The position numbers and the translations under genes were made by a program. The notes beneath the pieces were generated by a model. The model did not search any database, was not told the DNA's origin, and saw only the letters and a program-made list of their open reading frames with translations. A stretch of 64,000 nt of DNA from Fistulifera solaris (Eukaryota > Bacillariophyta > Bacillariophyceae > Naviculales > Stauroneidaceae). Below, piece after piece: positions 32,221-43,550 of this stretch. How positions within the stretch are numbered: position 1 is the first letter of the stretch; each line of letters starts with the position of its first letter. The stretch is taken from NCBI GenBank assembly GCA_030295235.1, contig AP026127.1, positions 1,428,501 to 1,492,500 of the forward strand, in the 5' to 3' direction.

Positions 32221-33702
32221 CGTCAAACGAATTATGATCAGCTTGGAAGTATTTGCTTACTTATTGATGTTTTGATTATCGTCGTTATAAAAGATGAAAG
32301 GGTTTTGTCATTCTCGCTTCATTGAGGACGACGACGAATGATGATCGATGCGAATGCGAAGGAACAATGACGAGCAACCGTGACTCGCGAGTCATGATTC
32401 CAGCTAATCGCCACTCGCCACATCTATCAAAGTAAAGACGAAAGGGAAGTGCCAAGTGTTGGCGCTGGTCAACACCAAAATATGTTATTGCGGTATTTAT
32501 GAAACAACACTTAATCAGTTGAGAGCCCATTTTAATTGTCGTACAAGGATTCTTGATGAAAGACGCGGACACTTTGGTCCATCATACTGGTGAAATACAG
32601 CATTATTCCCAAAGCGTTTCGATATGAATAATGCTGGCCTAATTGCCTTGCAAAGAATAATGCTAATAGTAGCTCTCGGCGCTAATCTAAATCAAACGAG
32701 TGGTGCTTGTAGCTTGCAAATGAACAATAGTAAAACGCGATCTACGTTAAGCTATATAACGGTTCTGCGTTTCTATTCCAAGCAAGGTTGCGCGAAATCG
32801 GCGTTCTGCCGTGCATCAAACCATGGTTTCCAAGCTACGACTGCACCTGGTGGGCATAAAAATCCCTCGGCCACTCGGCGGGGATTTATATTTCCAAGCA
32901 TTTGGATGCTTAGTAGGACTGTACAATGATTTTGGGCGCTCGGCGGCAAGGCGGCGTCTTGAAGCATTTGGGTGTTTGGTAGGCGTTGTGATCGCCGTGT
33001 TACGCCCGCCTTCTTTGACGTAAATTTTTACTTCTTGTTTACTGGCGTTTTGGAAAAGAACGAAATAAGCCACGAAAAGCTGCGGAACAAACAACAGCAC
33101 AGAATGAGTTATGTGATTTCCTTGAGTGAAGTAGATGGTAGACTTTACTTACTATCAAACAAACGACGACGCAGCGTGAGTCACGTGATTTTCCCTCCAA
33201 GAAGTTGATAAACTCCACTTACCGCCACAACAATTAGGGTTATGATTTTAAAAGAAACTTGCGGCATCGATGATAATTCCATGGTGAGGTTACGAATGTG
33301 ATCGAATGTGATTGATCGGCGATTTTGTGAGAGATTTTGGAACCGAAAACGGAACAAATAATATTTCGACGATGCGAGGAGGAGGCCTCCCGGCGCGTTT
33401 CGAGACGTTACAACCGTTATAGTCATAATTATTTTTATAGACATCTACGTTACTAAACCCTAAACAAAACGCAAGCCGGTCAGAAGAGCACAGTTTCATT
33501 ATCAACGAAAAACGTAGATATCGTACCACCATTCGTTGGTATTGTTTGAAATTTACGGAGGAAGAACATGTCAGTCGTGTCACCGCATCCTGCATTGTCA
33601 CTACTTTTAAAAATGCCAAGGAAATGTTCAATGCGGGATAAAAAATCACTACTCTTTGAAAAACATTACTTTATATCATAGCAAGAAAATAAACGGATTG
33701 AT
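32221..33702. other. Intergenic between copies C and D
   Basis: No gene. A short D220-like fragment (ACACTTTGGTCCAT) lies at about 32571. A diverged two-unit repeat lies at 32868-32990. Confidence 0.4.
32868..32990. repeat. Diverged two-copy tandem repeat, ~66-bp period
   Basis: CTCGGCGG and AAGCATTTGG(A/G)TG(C/T)TT(A/G)G(T) recur at about 32875/32940 and 32896/32962. Confidence 0.5.
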
Positions 33703-35341
33703 TTAGGATAAACGCGTTCGCTTGGGCTCATGAGCAGAGTTTGAAGGTGGGTCGGTCTCCTCGGCCGCAGACTGCAAATTAATATCTTCCCCGGAATCAA
33801 AGGTATCATTCAGAAGCTCAATTAATACATCGGTGTATTCAAGCAGTAACATGGTAGTGAATATAAAGTCTTTTGCTGCGTTCTCGATCAATGTAGACAT
33901 TACGAGGTGCTGACGGATTGCCGACTCCTCCTCCTCCACCAATGGCGATGTCCCATTCTTCATACGATTAAGTGCATAGAGCCTGTCAACGCTCGATCCA
34001 TCGGTCCAAATTTCACCATTCCTATTCAACACCTTGATGCTGTGGTTGCGCAAAAGCAACAGTTTCAGCCAAGAATACTCAGGATCTACATCTGGATGTT
34101 TCTTCAGAACACACTCCTGCAGTTTTTGGTGTCCTTCCAATGCTTTAAATATAATCTGCAGTTGTGGACTCCAATTATACCCTTCAAAGCACATTTCACT
34201 TAAATCAAGATACCTCAAGCTGCTATTACCTTTGATCACAGCCGTTAATGCTTTCGCGACACTAAGCATTTCTTCCTCCGCCTCTTCATCCGACACATGG
34301 TCATTGAAAAGAAAATCCGGATTGTCAATGCTTCGAAGTGACCCAGTATAGCAAGTCGATGAAGAATCACTAGCAATGGCTTTTGCTCATTGTTTTCACT
34401 GTAAATCACGGCAAGAGAAAGATTGGTAGCCGGCACAATTAAGAACTCAAAATCATTCTCGCTGAAATCGTCCGTCCAAACGTCATACACCAATTCCTTT
34501 GTTTTGGCGGATAGAGCTTGTAGAGCAACATCCGGGTGGAGTGGCGGTAGAGTAAGCTTTTCGAACCACATGTCAAGGTTAAAAAGTCGCAGTAGATTGT
34601 CGTTACTCAAAGGCGGATCAAAATCCTCATGGCTGTCATAGCGTTCATACTCTAGACAAAGTGACCCAAAGGGCGAATTCCGTGTCTTCAGCGCGTCAAC
34701 AAAAGCAGTGCCTTTGTCTTCAAAGTAAAAGCACTGGTCTTTTCCCAGGAAAGCTTCAAGTCAATTGGATAGGGTCTCGTTGCCAAAACGACAGACTGCT
34801 CGGCGGTTCAGTCTCCTTGTTGAATCTCGAGCTTCCCCGGTTTTGTACCTATGATGTACGCAGTTTCTTCCGCGTTAATGAAATCATTTGTATCGCAGTC
34901 CTTCCATGTGGGCACAAGATCATCAAAGTCAATCTCAAGACGGATTTCGCTTGAATGCTTAAGGAGCCCAAGAAAGGTAGATGTTTTGAGTCTATTTGTT
35001 TCAGACTCTACGTCGTCGCGGCTCACACTGTAAATAACGCCCTTCACGTGAACATTTCCGACATGCACTTTGAACGAATAGTGAAGACGAGAGGAGTCCT
35101 CTGAAAGGAACTTATACGACGGTTCGTACTCTGTAGTTTTGCAGATCAAAATAGCCGATCCGATATCATGCCAGATGACCATGTCGCTAAGGGTTTCCCA
35201 CTTAAACTCTTCGAGACACGTTGGTTTCCGCGTCATCTTATAAACAGGTAAATATACTTTATGCCCGGCAGGCGGTCGACATTTCATTTGTTCGAAAGTC
35301 AATAATTCGTCAGGAATCAGTTCTAGAAGAGGCGTTGACAT
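33703..35341 (-). pseudogene. LRR-like family, copy D, nonsense and frameshifts
   Basis: Starts at the ATG at 35341 (MSTPLLELIPDELLTFEQ). A TGA at about 34813 sits where the paralogs have tryptophan (GTWSAEQ, GFWYPEQ, GRWNAEM), so it is TGG to TGA decay. One-base shifts follow near 34755 and near 34320. The family blocks continue across them: NLLRLFNLDMWFEKLTLP, ILHRLAILGHFEALT, SLRYLDLSEMCFEGY, PEYSWLKLLLLRNHSIKV, DGSSVDRLYALNRM, and TMLLLEYTDVLIELL. It ends at 33703. With a nonsense codon plus two shifts this copy is probably a true pseudogene. Confidence 0.65.
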
Positions 35342-35558
35342 TGTAGAAAAGCTGTTTGTTTGTTGTTTGCTTGCTTGCTTGAGATGCAGTAAATAGAAAG
35401 CAAAGTAATTAATTCGTTTTAATCATAATTAACAACACGCGGTCATCGTCGGCATCATCTCGTCGACGAAAAACGCTTTTGCGATGCGAAAGCCGACGAA
35501 AGAAAAAACGTTTTTTGAATTTATCGTCGGTCGTGTCGTAGCAGCACTTCCAAAAATA

Positions 35559-36233
35559 AGACAGGCGCAATCAAAACCCACACCAGTGGTCTGTACGTCG
35601 TACGAAAATACCAAACATCACAAAAAATAAAATTTATACAGTTAAAAAGTTTATTTAAAGAGGATTTTAACGATGTTTTTGGTAAAAAGAGCTTATTTGT
35701 AAATGTTGATTTATTGTTGTTCAAAAATTTTTGCGCGAGTTTTCTGTTGGGTCTAGTACATTTTTCTACACGTTTCCTTACGTAGCGAGATATCCCCTAT
35801 CCCTTCAGCAAGACGACAATAATCTGTTTTCTTGATCAGAGAAGCCCTCAAAAGCGTTTTATGTTGAAAAACCAACTGAATAAACACTCAGAAGATAGGT
35901 CGACATGAAAGGGAGGGAAGGATCTCTGATTGGGATTGGCAAAAAGCGATTCGAAGGGCGTTTTCAAAACGTAGCGACAAGGGAGAGCGAGAGGCGAAAA
36001 TGCTCATGGCAACAACGCCGAGCCCACAAAACAAGTCAATTACATACACATGTCGTTTCTAATAATTAGTATTTGTGTTATCATCAAAGATGAGTTGATT
36101 TTCTTTCGTCCAAACAATAGTTTATCCATTTTAAAATTCCAGAAAACTTTTGACGCGATTTTCTCGAAAGTGAGTCTCGGTGAAATTGACGGTGGACGTA
36201 CAGAGCAGGTGTGGGTTTTGATTGCGCCTGTCT
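35559..36233. mobile_element. Non-autonomous TIR element (MITE-like), 675 bp, TA target sites
   Basis: A perfect 26-bp terminal inverted repeat starting AGACAGGCGCAATC lies at 35559-35584 and, inverted, at 36208-36233. Imperfect pairing continues inward through CTGTACGTC. Both ends are flanked by TA (35557-35558 and 36234-36235), the target-site duplication of Tc1/mariner-type elements. No ORF of transposase size is inside. Confidence 0.75.
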
Positions 36234-36296
36234 TAATAAAATAATAGATGGGTGCCGAATAGACAATAGTTGACGACTAAGGTTACAAGCAAATTT

Positions 36297-36353
36297 GCTA
36301 CGGAGTAGAACTTACTACTCCGTACTATACGGAGTAAACGATTACGGAGTATA
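36297..36353. repeat. Cluster of TACGGAGTA motifs
   Basis: CTACGGAGTAG, ACTACTCCGTAC, ATACGGAGTAA and TTACGGAGTAT occur within 57 bp, in both orientations. Single copies occur near 8393, 46981 and, imperfectly, 52701. Confidence 0.6.
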
Positions 36354-36415
36354 ATCAAGCTCGTCGGTGTGATGAAACGCAGTCTTTACTCTGTACTTGT
36401 TCATTCTTTGATTGC

Positions 36416-37704
36416 TCATTGTCGCATATCTTGTCCTCCATCTCGCGGACGATATTCTTCGGCATCTGCAGCTTGTACTTCACTCAATTCCAACGATCGC
36501 AATCCTAATAATTCTTTGCCACTATTGACTTTCCGGTCGACTTGATAACGCATCTTTCCTGGTGTCCAATCCAAGGAAGTTACCCAGCTCATTTTCGGAG
36601 ACGTCAAGGAAGGATCTAACACGACAGGTATCAACGTCGTAGCATGTCCGGGTAAATCCAACAGAATGTAGTTGTTTTCGGTGCCATCGGCAATCGGTGG
36701 GGGTCATACAAGCCTCCTTCGGCGCCAGGTGCTCCAAACAGTGCATCTTGAATTTCGTAATTAGGATGACGGCGTGGCCAGTGCATTTCTCGTTCAACAA
36801 TGACTTCGCGACATACCGTCAAGTACTTTAACTGCAATAGCTGTTGCTGATCAGCTTGATCTGTCTTTGCCGAATAGTCCAACTTCAAACGATACCGCAT
36901 CAACGATCCGTACGAAAGACCCACTTCCGCACGATACTCTACAAAAGGTCCTTCAATCACCGACTCTTGCGCCGCATTCAATGCTTGACAGACCGTCCAA
37001 GCATCTCCACAGACCATGTTTCCCTGTTGTCCTCGAAAATCAAAGGGTATCATAGTTGTCGGCCAGTAGGGTTTGTAATAATCGTCCCAGTCCAACGCCG
37101 AATTGTTGTCAGTAGTAGCGTTGACATGATAGTCTTCAATGTGCACCCAACGACCTTGTTCATCAGCTTCGAGACGGGTTGTGACGGGGAATGTGTGTTT
37201 GAACTGCGATAATGTAGGGACTTCGTCGCTATTATTCGGGGACCAATTGATTTTGTAGACGGTCCATTCTCCCGCAAAGGTTGCCCCGTTTTGATACGTG
37301 TTCGCATAATATGTATTGAATTGAAAGATATCATTCTTGACACGTCGTTCTTCTCGCATGGCCTCAATTTCGGCTTCCGTCGAATCTTCGTCCATATTGT
37401 CATATAAATCATCGTAATTTCCGCTGTCGGCAGTGTATTCTGGATCCGAATAGTCGACAAATTCCAAATCGGGGTAATTCGGGTCAGCGTACGGATTGTT
37501 GCTATTACTGTCGTCCTCTTCCTCAGAAAAATCACTCTTTGCAAACTGCATTTTGTGTCGTTTACTCTGTGTTATGAAAGGAGTTTTCATGGTAGAATGC
37601 AACAAAGATGGAATAATAAACGCTTGACTCATTTGACCGAAAAAAGTCGTCGTCATCAAAAACAAGAAGAACATCGCTACGGCTGCGGTGACTGCTCGAA
37701 TCAT
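36416..37704 (-). CDS. Plastid-targeted unknown protein, one frame break
   Basis: Start taken at the ATG at 37704 (MIRAVTAAVAMFFLFLMTTT), although the frame is open to 37887. The hydrophobic signal peptide ends in MSQAFIIPSLL, an A-F cleavage motif followed by a transit-like stretch, as in diatom bipartite plastid targeting. An acidic region (SEEEDD, DPNYPDLEFVDYSD) leads to a core with FAGEWTVYKINW, which faintly recalls lipocalin-like plastid proteins. The frame breaks in a G5 run at 36699-36703; the other frame continues as ADGTENNYILLDLPGHATT and ends at 36416. About 429 residues in all. Function unknown. Confidence 0.6.
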
Positions 37705-37944
37705 CGTAGCTCTCAAAAGGATGATGAAAGCACTAAGAAACAACAGAGAAGAAGATGAGAAGTAAGAGAACGCTTTCAACAATGGATCAATAATGAAGAA
37801 AAGAAAGGAAAATATATAAGACGAGTAATGACGACGATGAGAAGAGAAGCGCGGTGACGATGATCCTTTCATTCCGTACTTGTACAAGTACCGGTACTGG
37901 TATCGGTGTACTTCGTCATCGCGTAAAGGTTACCGAATGTGTAA

Positions 37945-40512
37945 GTTTCCAGAAATTCTGGAATATGCGTATTTCGTCATACGGAAAATCTGTGTGACTG
38001 GTCCAGAAATTCTGGACCAAATCTATTTTTCATCACACCGTACAGAAAATTTTCTGTGTTTAATTCCGCAATCCTGCAGAACCTCAGTAATCGGGACGCC
38101 TTCCGGGATTGTTGGGTTCGGTGTTATTCCATCGCACAGCAATTTCGGGCATTTTCCAGATATCCTGGAAAATGCGTTCTTCGTCATACAGAAAATCTGC
38201 GTGACTGGTCCAGAAATTCTGGACCAAATCTATTTCTTCATCATCACACCGTACCAGTACAGAAAATTTTCTATGTTTAATTTCGCAATCTTACAGATCC
38301 ACGGTGATCGAATTCTGGAACAAATCTATTTCTTCATCATCACACCGTACAGGAAATTTTCTGTGTTTAATTCCGCAATCCCACAGATCCTCCGTGATCG
38401 TGACGCCTTCCGAGATTGCTGGATACGGTGTAATTCCATCGCACAGCATGTTTGGACAATTTCCAGATATTCTGGAATATGCGTTCTTCGTCATACAGAA
38501 AATCTGCGTGACTGGTCCAGAAATTCTGGACCAAATCTATTTCTTCATCACACCGTACAGAAAATTTTCTGTGTTTAATTTCGCAATCCCACAGATCCTC
38601 CGTGATCGTGGCGCCTTCCGAGATTGCTGGATACGGTGTAATTCCATCGCACAGCATGTTTGGACAATTTCCAGATATTCTGGAAAAAAGCCTTCTTCGT
38701 TATACAGATAATCTGTGTTACTGGTCCTGAAATTCTGGACCAAATCTATTTCTTCATCATCACACCGTACAGAAAACTTTCTGTGTTTCATGTCGAAATC
38801 CCACAGATCCACGGTGATCGAGACGCCTTCCGAGATTGCTGGATACGTTGTAATTCCATCGCACAGCCTGTTTGGGCAATTTCCAGATATTCTGGAAAAT
38901 GCGTTCTTCGTCATACAGAAAATCTGTGTGACTGGTCCAGAAATTCTGGACCAAATCTATTTCTTCATCATCACACCGTACAGAAAATTTTCTGTCTTTG
39001 ATTCCACAATCCTACGGATCCTCCGTGATCGAGACGCCTTCCGAGATTGCTGGATACGTTGTAATTCCATCGCACAGCCTGTTTGGGCAATTTCCAGATA
39101 TTCTGGAAAATGCGTTCTTCGTCATACAGAAAATCTGTGTGACTGGACCAAATCTATTTCTTCATCATCACACCGTACAGAAAATTTTCTGTCTTTGATT
39201 CCACAATCCTACGGATCCTCCGTGATCGTGACGCCTTCCGAGATTGCTGGATACGGTGTAATTCCATCGTACAGCATGTTTGGGCAATTTCCAGATATTC
39301 TGGAAAATGCGTTCTTCGTCATACAGAAAATCTGTGTGACTGGTCCAGATCCTCCGGGATCGAGACGCCTTCCAGGATTGCTGGATTCGGTGTAATTCCA
39401 TCGCACAGCATGTTTGGGCAATTTCCAGATATTCTGGAAAATGAGTTCTTCGTCATACAGGAAATCTGTGTGACTGGTCCTGAAATTCTGTACCAAATCT
39501 ATTTCTTCATCATCACACCGTACAGAAAACTTTCTGTGTTTCATGTCGAAATCCCACAGATCCACGGTGATCGAGACGCCTTCCGAGATTGCTGGATACG
39601 TTGTAATTCCATCGCACAGCCTGTTTGGGCAATTTCCAGATATTCTGGAAAATGCGTTCTTCGTCATACAGAAAATCTGTGTGACTGGTCCAGAAATTCT
39701 GGACCAAATCTATTTTTCATCACACCGTACAGAAAATTTTCTGTGTTTAATTCCGCAATCCTGCAGAACCTCAGTAATCGGGACGCCTTCCGGGATTGTT
39801 GGGTTCGGTGTTATTCCATCGCACAGCAATTTCGGGCATTTTCCAGATATCCTGGAAAATGCGTTCTTCGTCATACAGAAAATCTGCGTGACTGGTCCAG
39901 AAATTCTGGACCAAATCTATTTCTTCATCATCACACCGTACCAGTACAGAAAATTTTCTATGTTTAATTTCGCAATCTTACAGATCCACGGTGATCGAAT
40001 TCTGGAACAAATCTATTTCTTCATCATCACACCGTACAGGAAATTTTCTGTGTTTAATTCCGCAATCCCACAGATCCTCCGTGATCGTGACGCCTTCCGA
40101 GATTGCTGGATACGGTGTAATTCCATCGCACAGCATGTTTGGACAATTTCCAGATATTCTGGAATATGCGTTCTTCGTCATACAGAAAATCTGCGTGAAT
40201 GGTCCAGAAATTCTGGACCAAATCTATTTCTTCATCATCACACCGTACAAAAAATTTTCTGTGTTTAATTCCGCAATCCTGCAGATCCTCGGTGATCGAG
40301 ACGCCTTCCGAGATTGCTGGATTCGGTGTAATTCCATCGCACAGCAATTTCGGGCATTTTCCAGATATTCTGGAAAATGCGTTCTTCGTCATACAGAAAA
40401 TCTGTGGCATTATTATTTTTACAAATACTTTGTGCGTCTTCCAGAATCTCTGACTATTGTGTATTTCATTGTAATTTGGTACTTCGTTATACAGAAAATT
40501 TGTATGATGTAG
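37945..40512. repeat. Palindromic satellite array 2 (~211-bp unit, about 12 units)
   Basis: The landmark ACAGAAAATCTG occurs at about 37981, 38188, 38495, 38704, 38915, 39126, 39323, 39457, 39668, 39875, 40182 and 40393. Spacings are mostly 207-211 bp, with two of 307 and one of 134. Each full unit has four palindromes: TTTCCAGATATTCTGGAAA, ACAGAAAATCTGT, GGTCCAGAAATTCTGGACC, and ACAGAAAATTTTCTGT. Large blocks repeat at offsets of 1687 bp and 753 bp. Long ORFs inside are by-products of the repeat. Confidence 0.95.
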
Positions 40513-40707
40513 CTCGAGACGATCAGCAATCCAACAAAAGATGCTATTATTATTTGACCTATTAGCTTATTACCAAATTATCGAAACAGCGATTTGTGTA
40601 ATAAATGCGAAGTCGCGGTATCTTAAGACCATATTAGACGATTCGAAAGCTACTATCCTTTTTTTCGTAAATTCGAACGCTTGCACAGCTCAAGTCATCA
40701 GCATTCA

Positions 40708-42815
40708 CTACGACGACCGGCCCGTACTTGCGGTGTCTTGGATCCAGCCCCGTGTGCGAAATTGTTGCATGACACGTTTAGAGTCCTCTTCCGCGTATCG
40801 ACTACGTAAGACTTCTTCAGTCAAATGAAAGACATGCATTCGATCGGAAGATGCAATGGCCAGTCGACGTCCATCCAACGACCACGACAATTTGTGAATA
40901 CCCGACAAACCACTTGCCGTTTCGGTGCGTTCCGGATCAACCGCAATGCCATCACCACCGGTCAGTGGTTCGTCCAGTGACAAGGCCAAATTCCATAAAC
41001 CCAAACGACCGTTACTAGAACCCGTAGCAAATAACGAAGGATGGACCGGGTTCCATTGTACATCGGACATGTAATCGTAGGAATGGCTCACCCAACTGGT
41101 CAATGGAGTATCTCGGTACGCCGGAGCCCATAACTTTACCGTCCAGTCGACACCCGAAGACAATACCAAGCCTCCCATGCCGCGTAGAAAGCCATCTTTG
41201 GAAGGTCCTCCAGTCAAACCGTGAGCACCTTTCTTCACTTTGGGCATACTCAAGGCTGTCACCATGCCGTAATGTCCCAAATTCGTTCCCTCGGCGTCTA
41301 CACATTCCAATGCTTTCACTTGCCGTTGCGAACGTCGAGTACTACCACCACTCGCTGCACTGCTGCCAGCCGTGTACATACTACCGTGATCATCTCCTAC
41401 GACCAACGCTCCTGACTCGGGAGAAAGCGCTAAACACGACACATTTTCTCCGATTTGAATCCCTTCTGCTGGTTCTCGTAGGTTCGACAAGGACCAAAAA
41501 TTGACTTTCCCATCCGAAGAACTCGTGACAAAGCCGGCCTTCGAAAAGTGTGAGAGATTCAAACAAGATAAACATGATACGAATCAAACAAAAATGCACG
41601 TACACCACCCTCTAACACGACCATGGAATTGATGGGATGCGAATGCCCCTTCACTTGTTGCTGTTTGTTGGATCCACCGCTTACAACAAAAGTCGATTTC
41701 TGTACCGGCAATCGCCCCGCCCGAACATCCCACACCACGACTTGTCCACTTTCGCAACCACCCACAATCAGCGGTGCTTCCGTCGGATGAAATCGCCCCG
41801 TTGTTACGGGACTCCCGCACGTAAAGATATGTTCCGGTCGCTGTGGCATGGCCAAACTCCAAATGAGCGCCAATCCATCCGATTGCAATTCTCCACTCCG
41901 CGGTGTCAAAGAATCGGAGGGTGTATCATGCGGTGCAATGGCAGCGACCGCAATGGTGGTAGCAGCACTGCCGATGGGCCGGGCTCCGCGTCGATCGTAA
42001 GTAGCCAGGACACAATCACGATGCAACGGCGACCAATCGAGATCAGTAATATCACGTTCCGATGTCCATTTGTGACATTCGTATACTTGTCGACTCGCAA
42101 TGAATTGTCGTTCATCTTTGGGCGCATCACCGTCTTGCAGTGACGACAGAGAAGACGGAACTTGTCCAACATGGTCGACGAGTAAATCGGAAAGCAAAGG
42201 TGTCCCTAAAAGACGTTCGACTTTTTTGGATGTTGTATTGAGAAAGTCTGAAAATGGTTTCGACGAAACTTCCTTTTGCACTTGTTCATCCGAAAGTAAT
42301 TTGGGATCTTTGGTGTCACTGTGAATCGCTGTTGCTGGATCGGAATCGACTTGCGGAGGAGTCATGCCATCCGTTTCATTACTCGTCGTGTTTTCATTTC
42401 TCTCTTCATTGTTGATTTCGTCTTCGTCCGGCAACAGCTCAGGTTCCTCGGTCTGTGTACCCAATTCAAACGTTTCTACCTTCGGTAATGCTACAGAAGT
42501 TGTTGTAGGCGCTGTAGATGTCGTAGTTACAGGAACGGATGACGCTGCGTCAGTTTCAGTCGGTGAAGACTCGTTGTTGATTGCTGTTGGAGTCGTTGCA
42601 GCAGTATTTGCCGTATCATTACTATTCGCAACAGACACTACAACAGGAGCTGGTTCATTCAATAGATCAGCAACATAATCATCCAAATTGGCTGTCGCGG
42701 AAGCTTGTACACGCGCTGTATCAACAACACGACGATTGCGTGTTTCACGAAGATCGGCAATGCGTTTGCGTCGTTCTTCTAATGCCTTTTGGCGTTGCTC
42801 GCGTGATTCTGACAT
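40708..42815 (-). CDS. Cytoplasmic dynein intermediate chain (WD40), two exons
   Basis: Exons 42815-41604 and 41538-40708 with a 65-bp intron (GTACGT...AG), 680 residues. The N terminus is a charged coiled coil (EQRQKALEERRKRIADLRET) as in DYNC1I proteins, followed by a long T/S/E-rich linker. The WD40 part starts at ERDITDLDWSPLHRDCVLAT and includes GLALIWSLAMPQRPEHIFTC, PLIVGGCESGQVVVWDVRAG, GFVTSSSDGKVNFWSL, SSGVDWTVKLWAP and HPSLFATGSSNGRLGLWNLA, matching the dynein intermediate chain order. Joining at the intron restores HPINSMVVLEGG-AGFVTSSS in frame. It anchors light chains and cargo to the dynein heavy chain. Confidence 0.85.
41539..41603 (-). other. Intron of the dynein intermediate chain gene
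   Basis: GTACGTGC at the 5' end and CGAAG at the 3' end, phase 0. The two flanking frames join without a shift. Confidence 0.8.
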
Positions 42816-43039
42816 TTATTTAATGTTAGTGAGTCGTTTGAAGGCTAATAGAAAGATGGAAGAAGAGATATTTGTGAATAAATTGTAAAAGAAAGAGGAA
42901 TGAGCGGCAGTGCGGCCATGGTCCTTTCATCTGCGGCATTGCGGCATTTATTGTGATCCTTATAAGGTTATCGTCGTTTTGGCACTCGTCGATGTCGTAC
43001 AGAAACTAATGATTTGAGAACTGTAGTTCAAAGTGTAGA

Positions 43040-43305
43040 CGACATTTTGCTTGACTGAATTTCAGTCACGACCGAAACACCGAACGAAATAATGGAGACA
43101 GCAGCTAGTAATCCATTAAGCAGCAAATATGCAGAAAGAAATGTAATTACATGCAAATTGCCATCGTGCGCTAATGGCATGAATTGAAATGTATCGTTTT
43201 GACTGATTCTGTCGAATAATTGTTCGTAACCTTGATTGCTAAATCGACTATAGACTCAAAATGTTGTCCGTTTTTGCCATGACTGGATTTTAGTCTTGAA
43301 CCTTC
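43040..43305 (-). repeat. Degenerate D220 module(s)
   Basis: Hairpin remnants CTGAATTTCAGTCACGAC at about 43057 and CATGACTGGATTTTAGTC at about 43277 are about 222 bp apart, the D220 period. CTATAGACTCAAAATG near 43236 matches the inverse of the D220 junction. The copy is old and the call is weak. It lies between the dynein and SCOT starts. Confidence 0.4.
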
Positions 43306-43550
43306 CCGGTGTAGGACAGATGACAGACTGACACTTCGTTTTCTCGTTTTTGTTGTTTTGTTCTTTTTCTTTTCGTTTCTGTTGTTGTCGTCGTCTTTGT
43401 TGTCACCTTCTTTTGTTCCTTTATCAAACAATTCTATTTCATTCTCTGATTCTTAGACGCATCACCGTTACTGCTCCTGTTCCTGCTCGGTTAGGAAAGA
43501 ACCTTTTCTTGTTTGTTTGATTGCGCCAGAATAAGAACTCTTCAACATAA

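Noticed and set aside
34808-34816. TGA in copy D as a second selenocysteine
   Set aside because: The three better-kept paralogs have tryptophan at this place (TGG), and the copy has further lesions. Nonsense decay explains it.
37880-40268. Long ORFs (up to ~240 codons) inside the satellite array
   Set aside because: The unit is ~211 bp, not a multiple of three, so each ORF cycles through all three frames of the same repeat. The ORFs follow from the repeat's low stop content and have no independent support.
29240-40512. Heat-shock-element arrays
   Set aside because: GAA and TTC in the palindromes are separated by one or four bases, not the two of an HSE.
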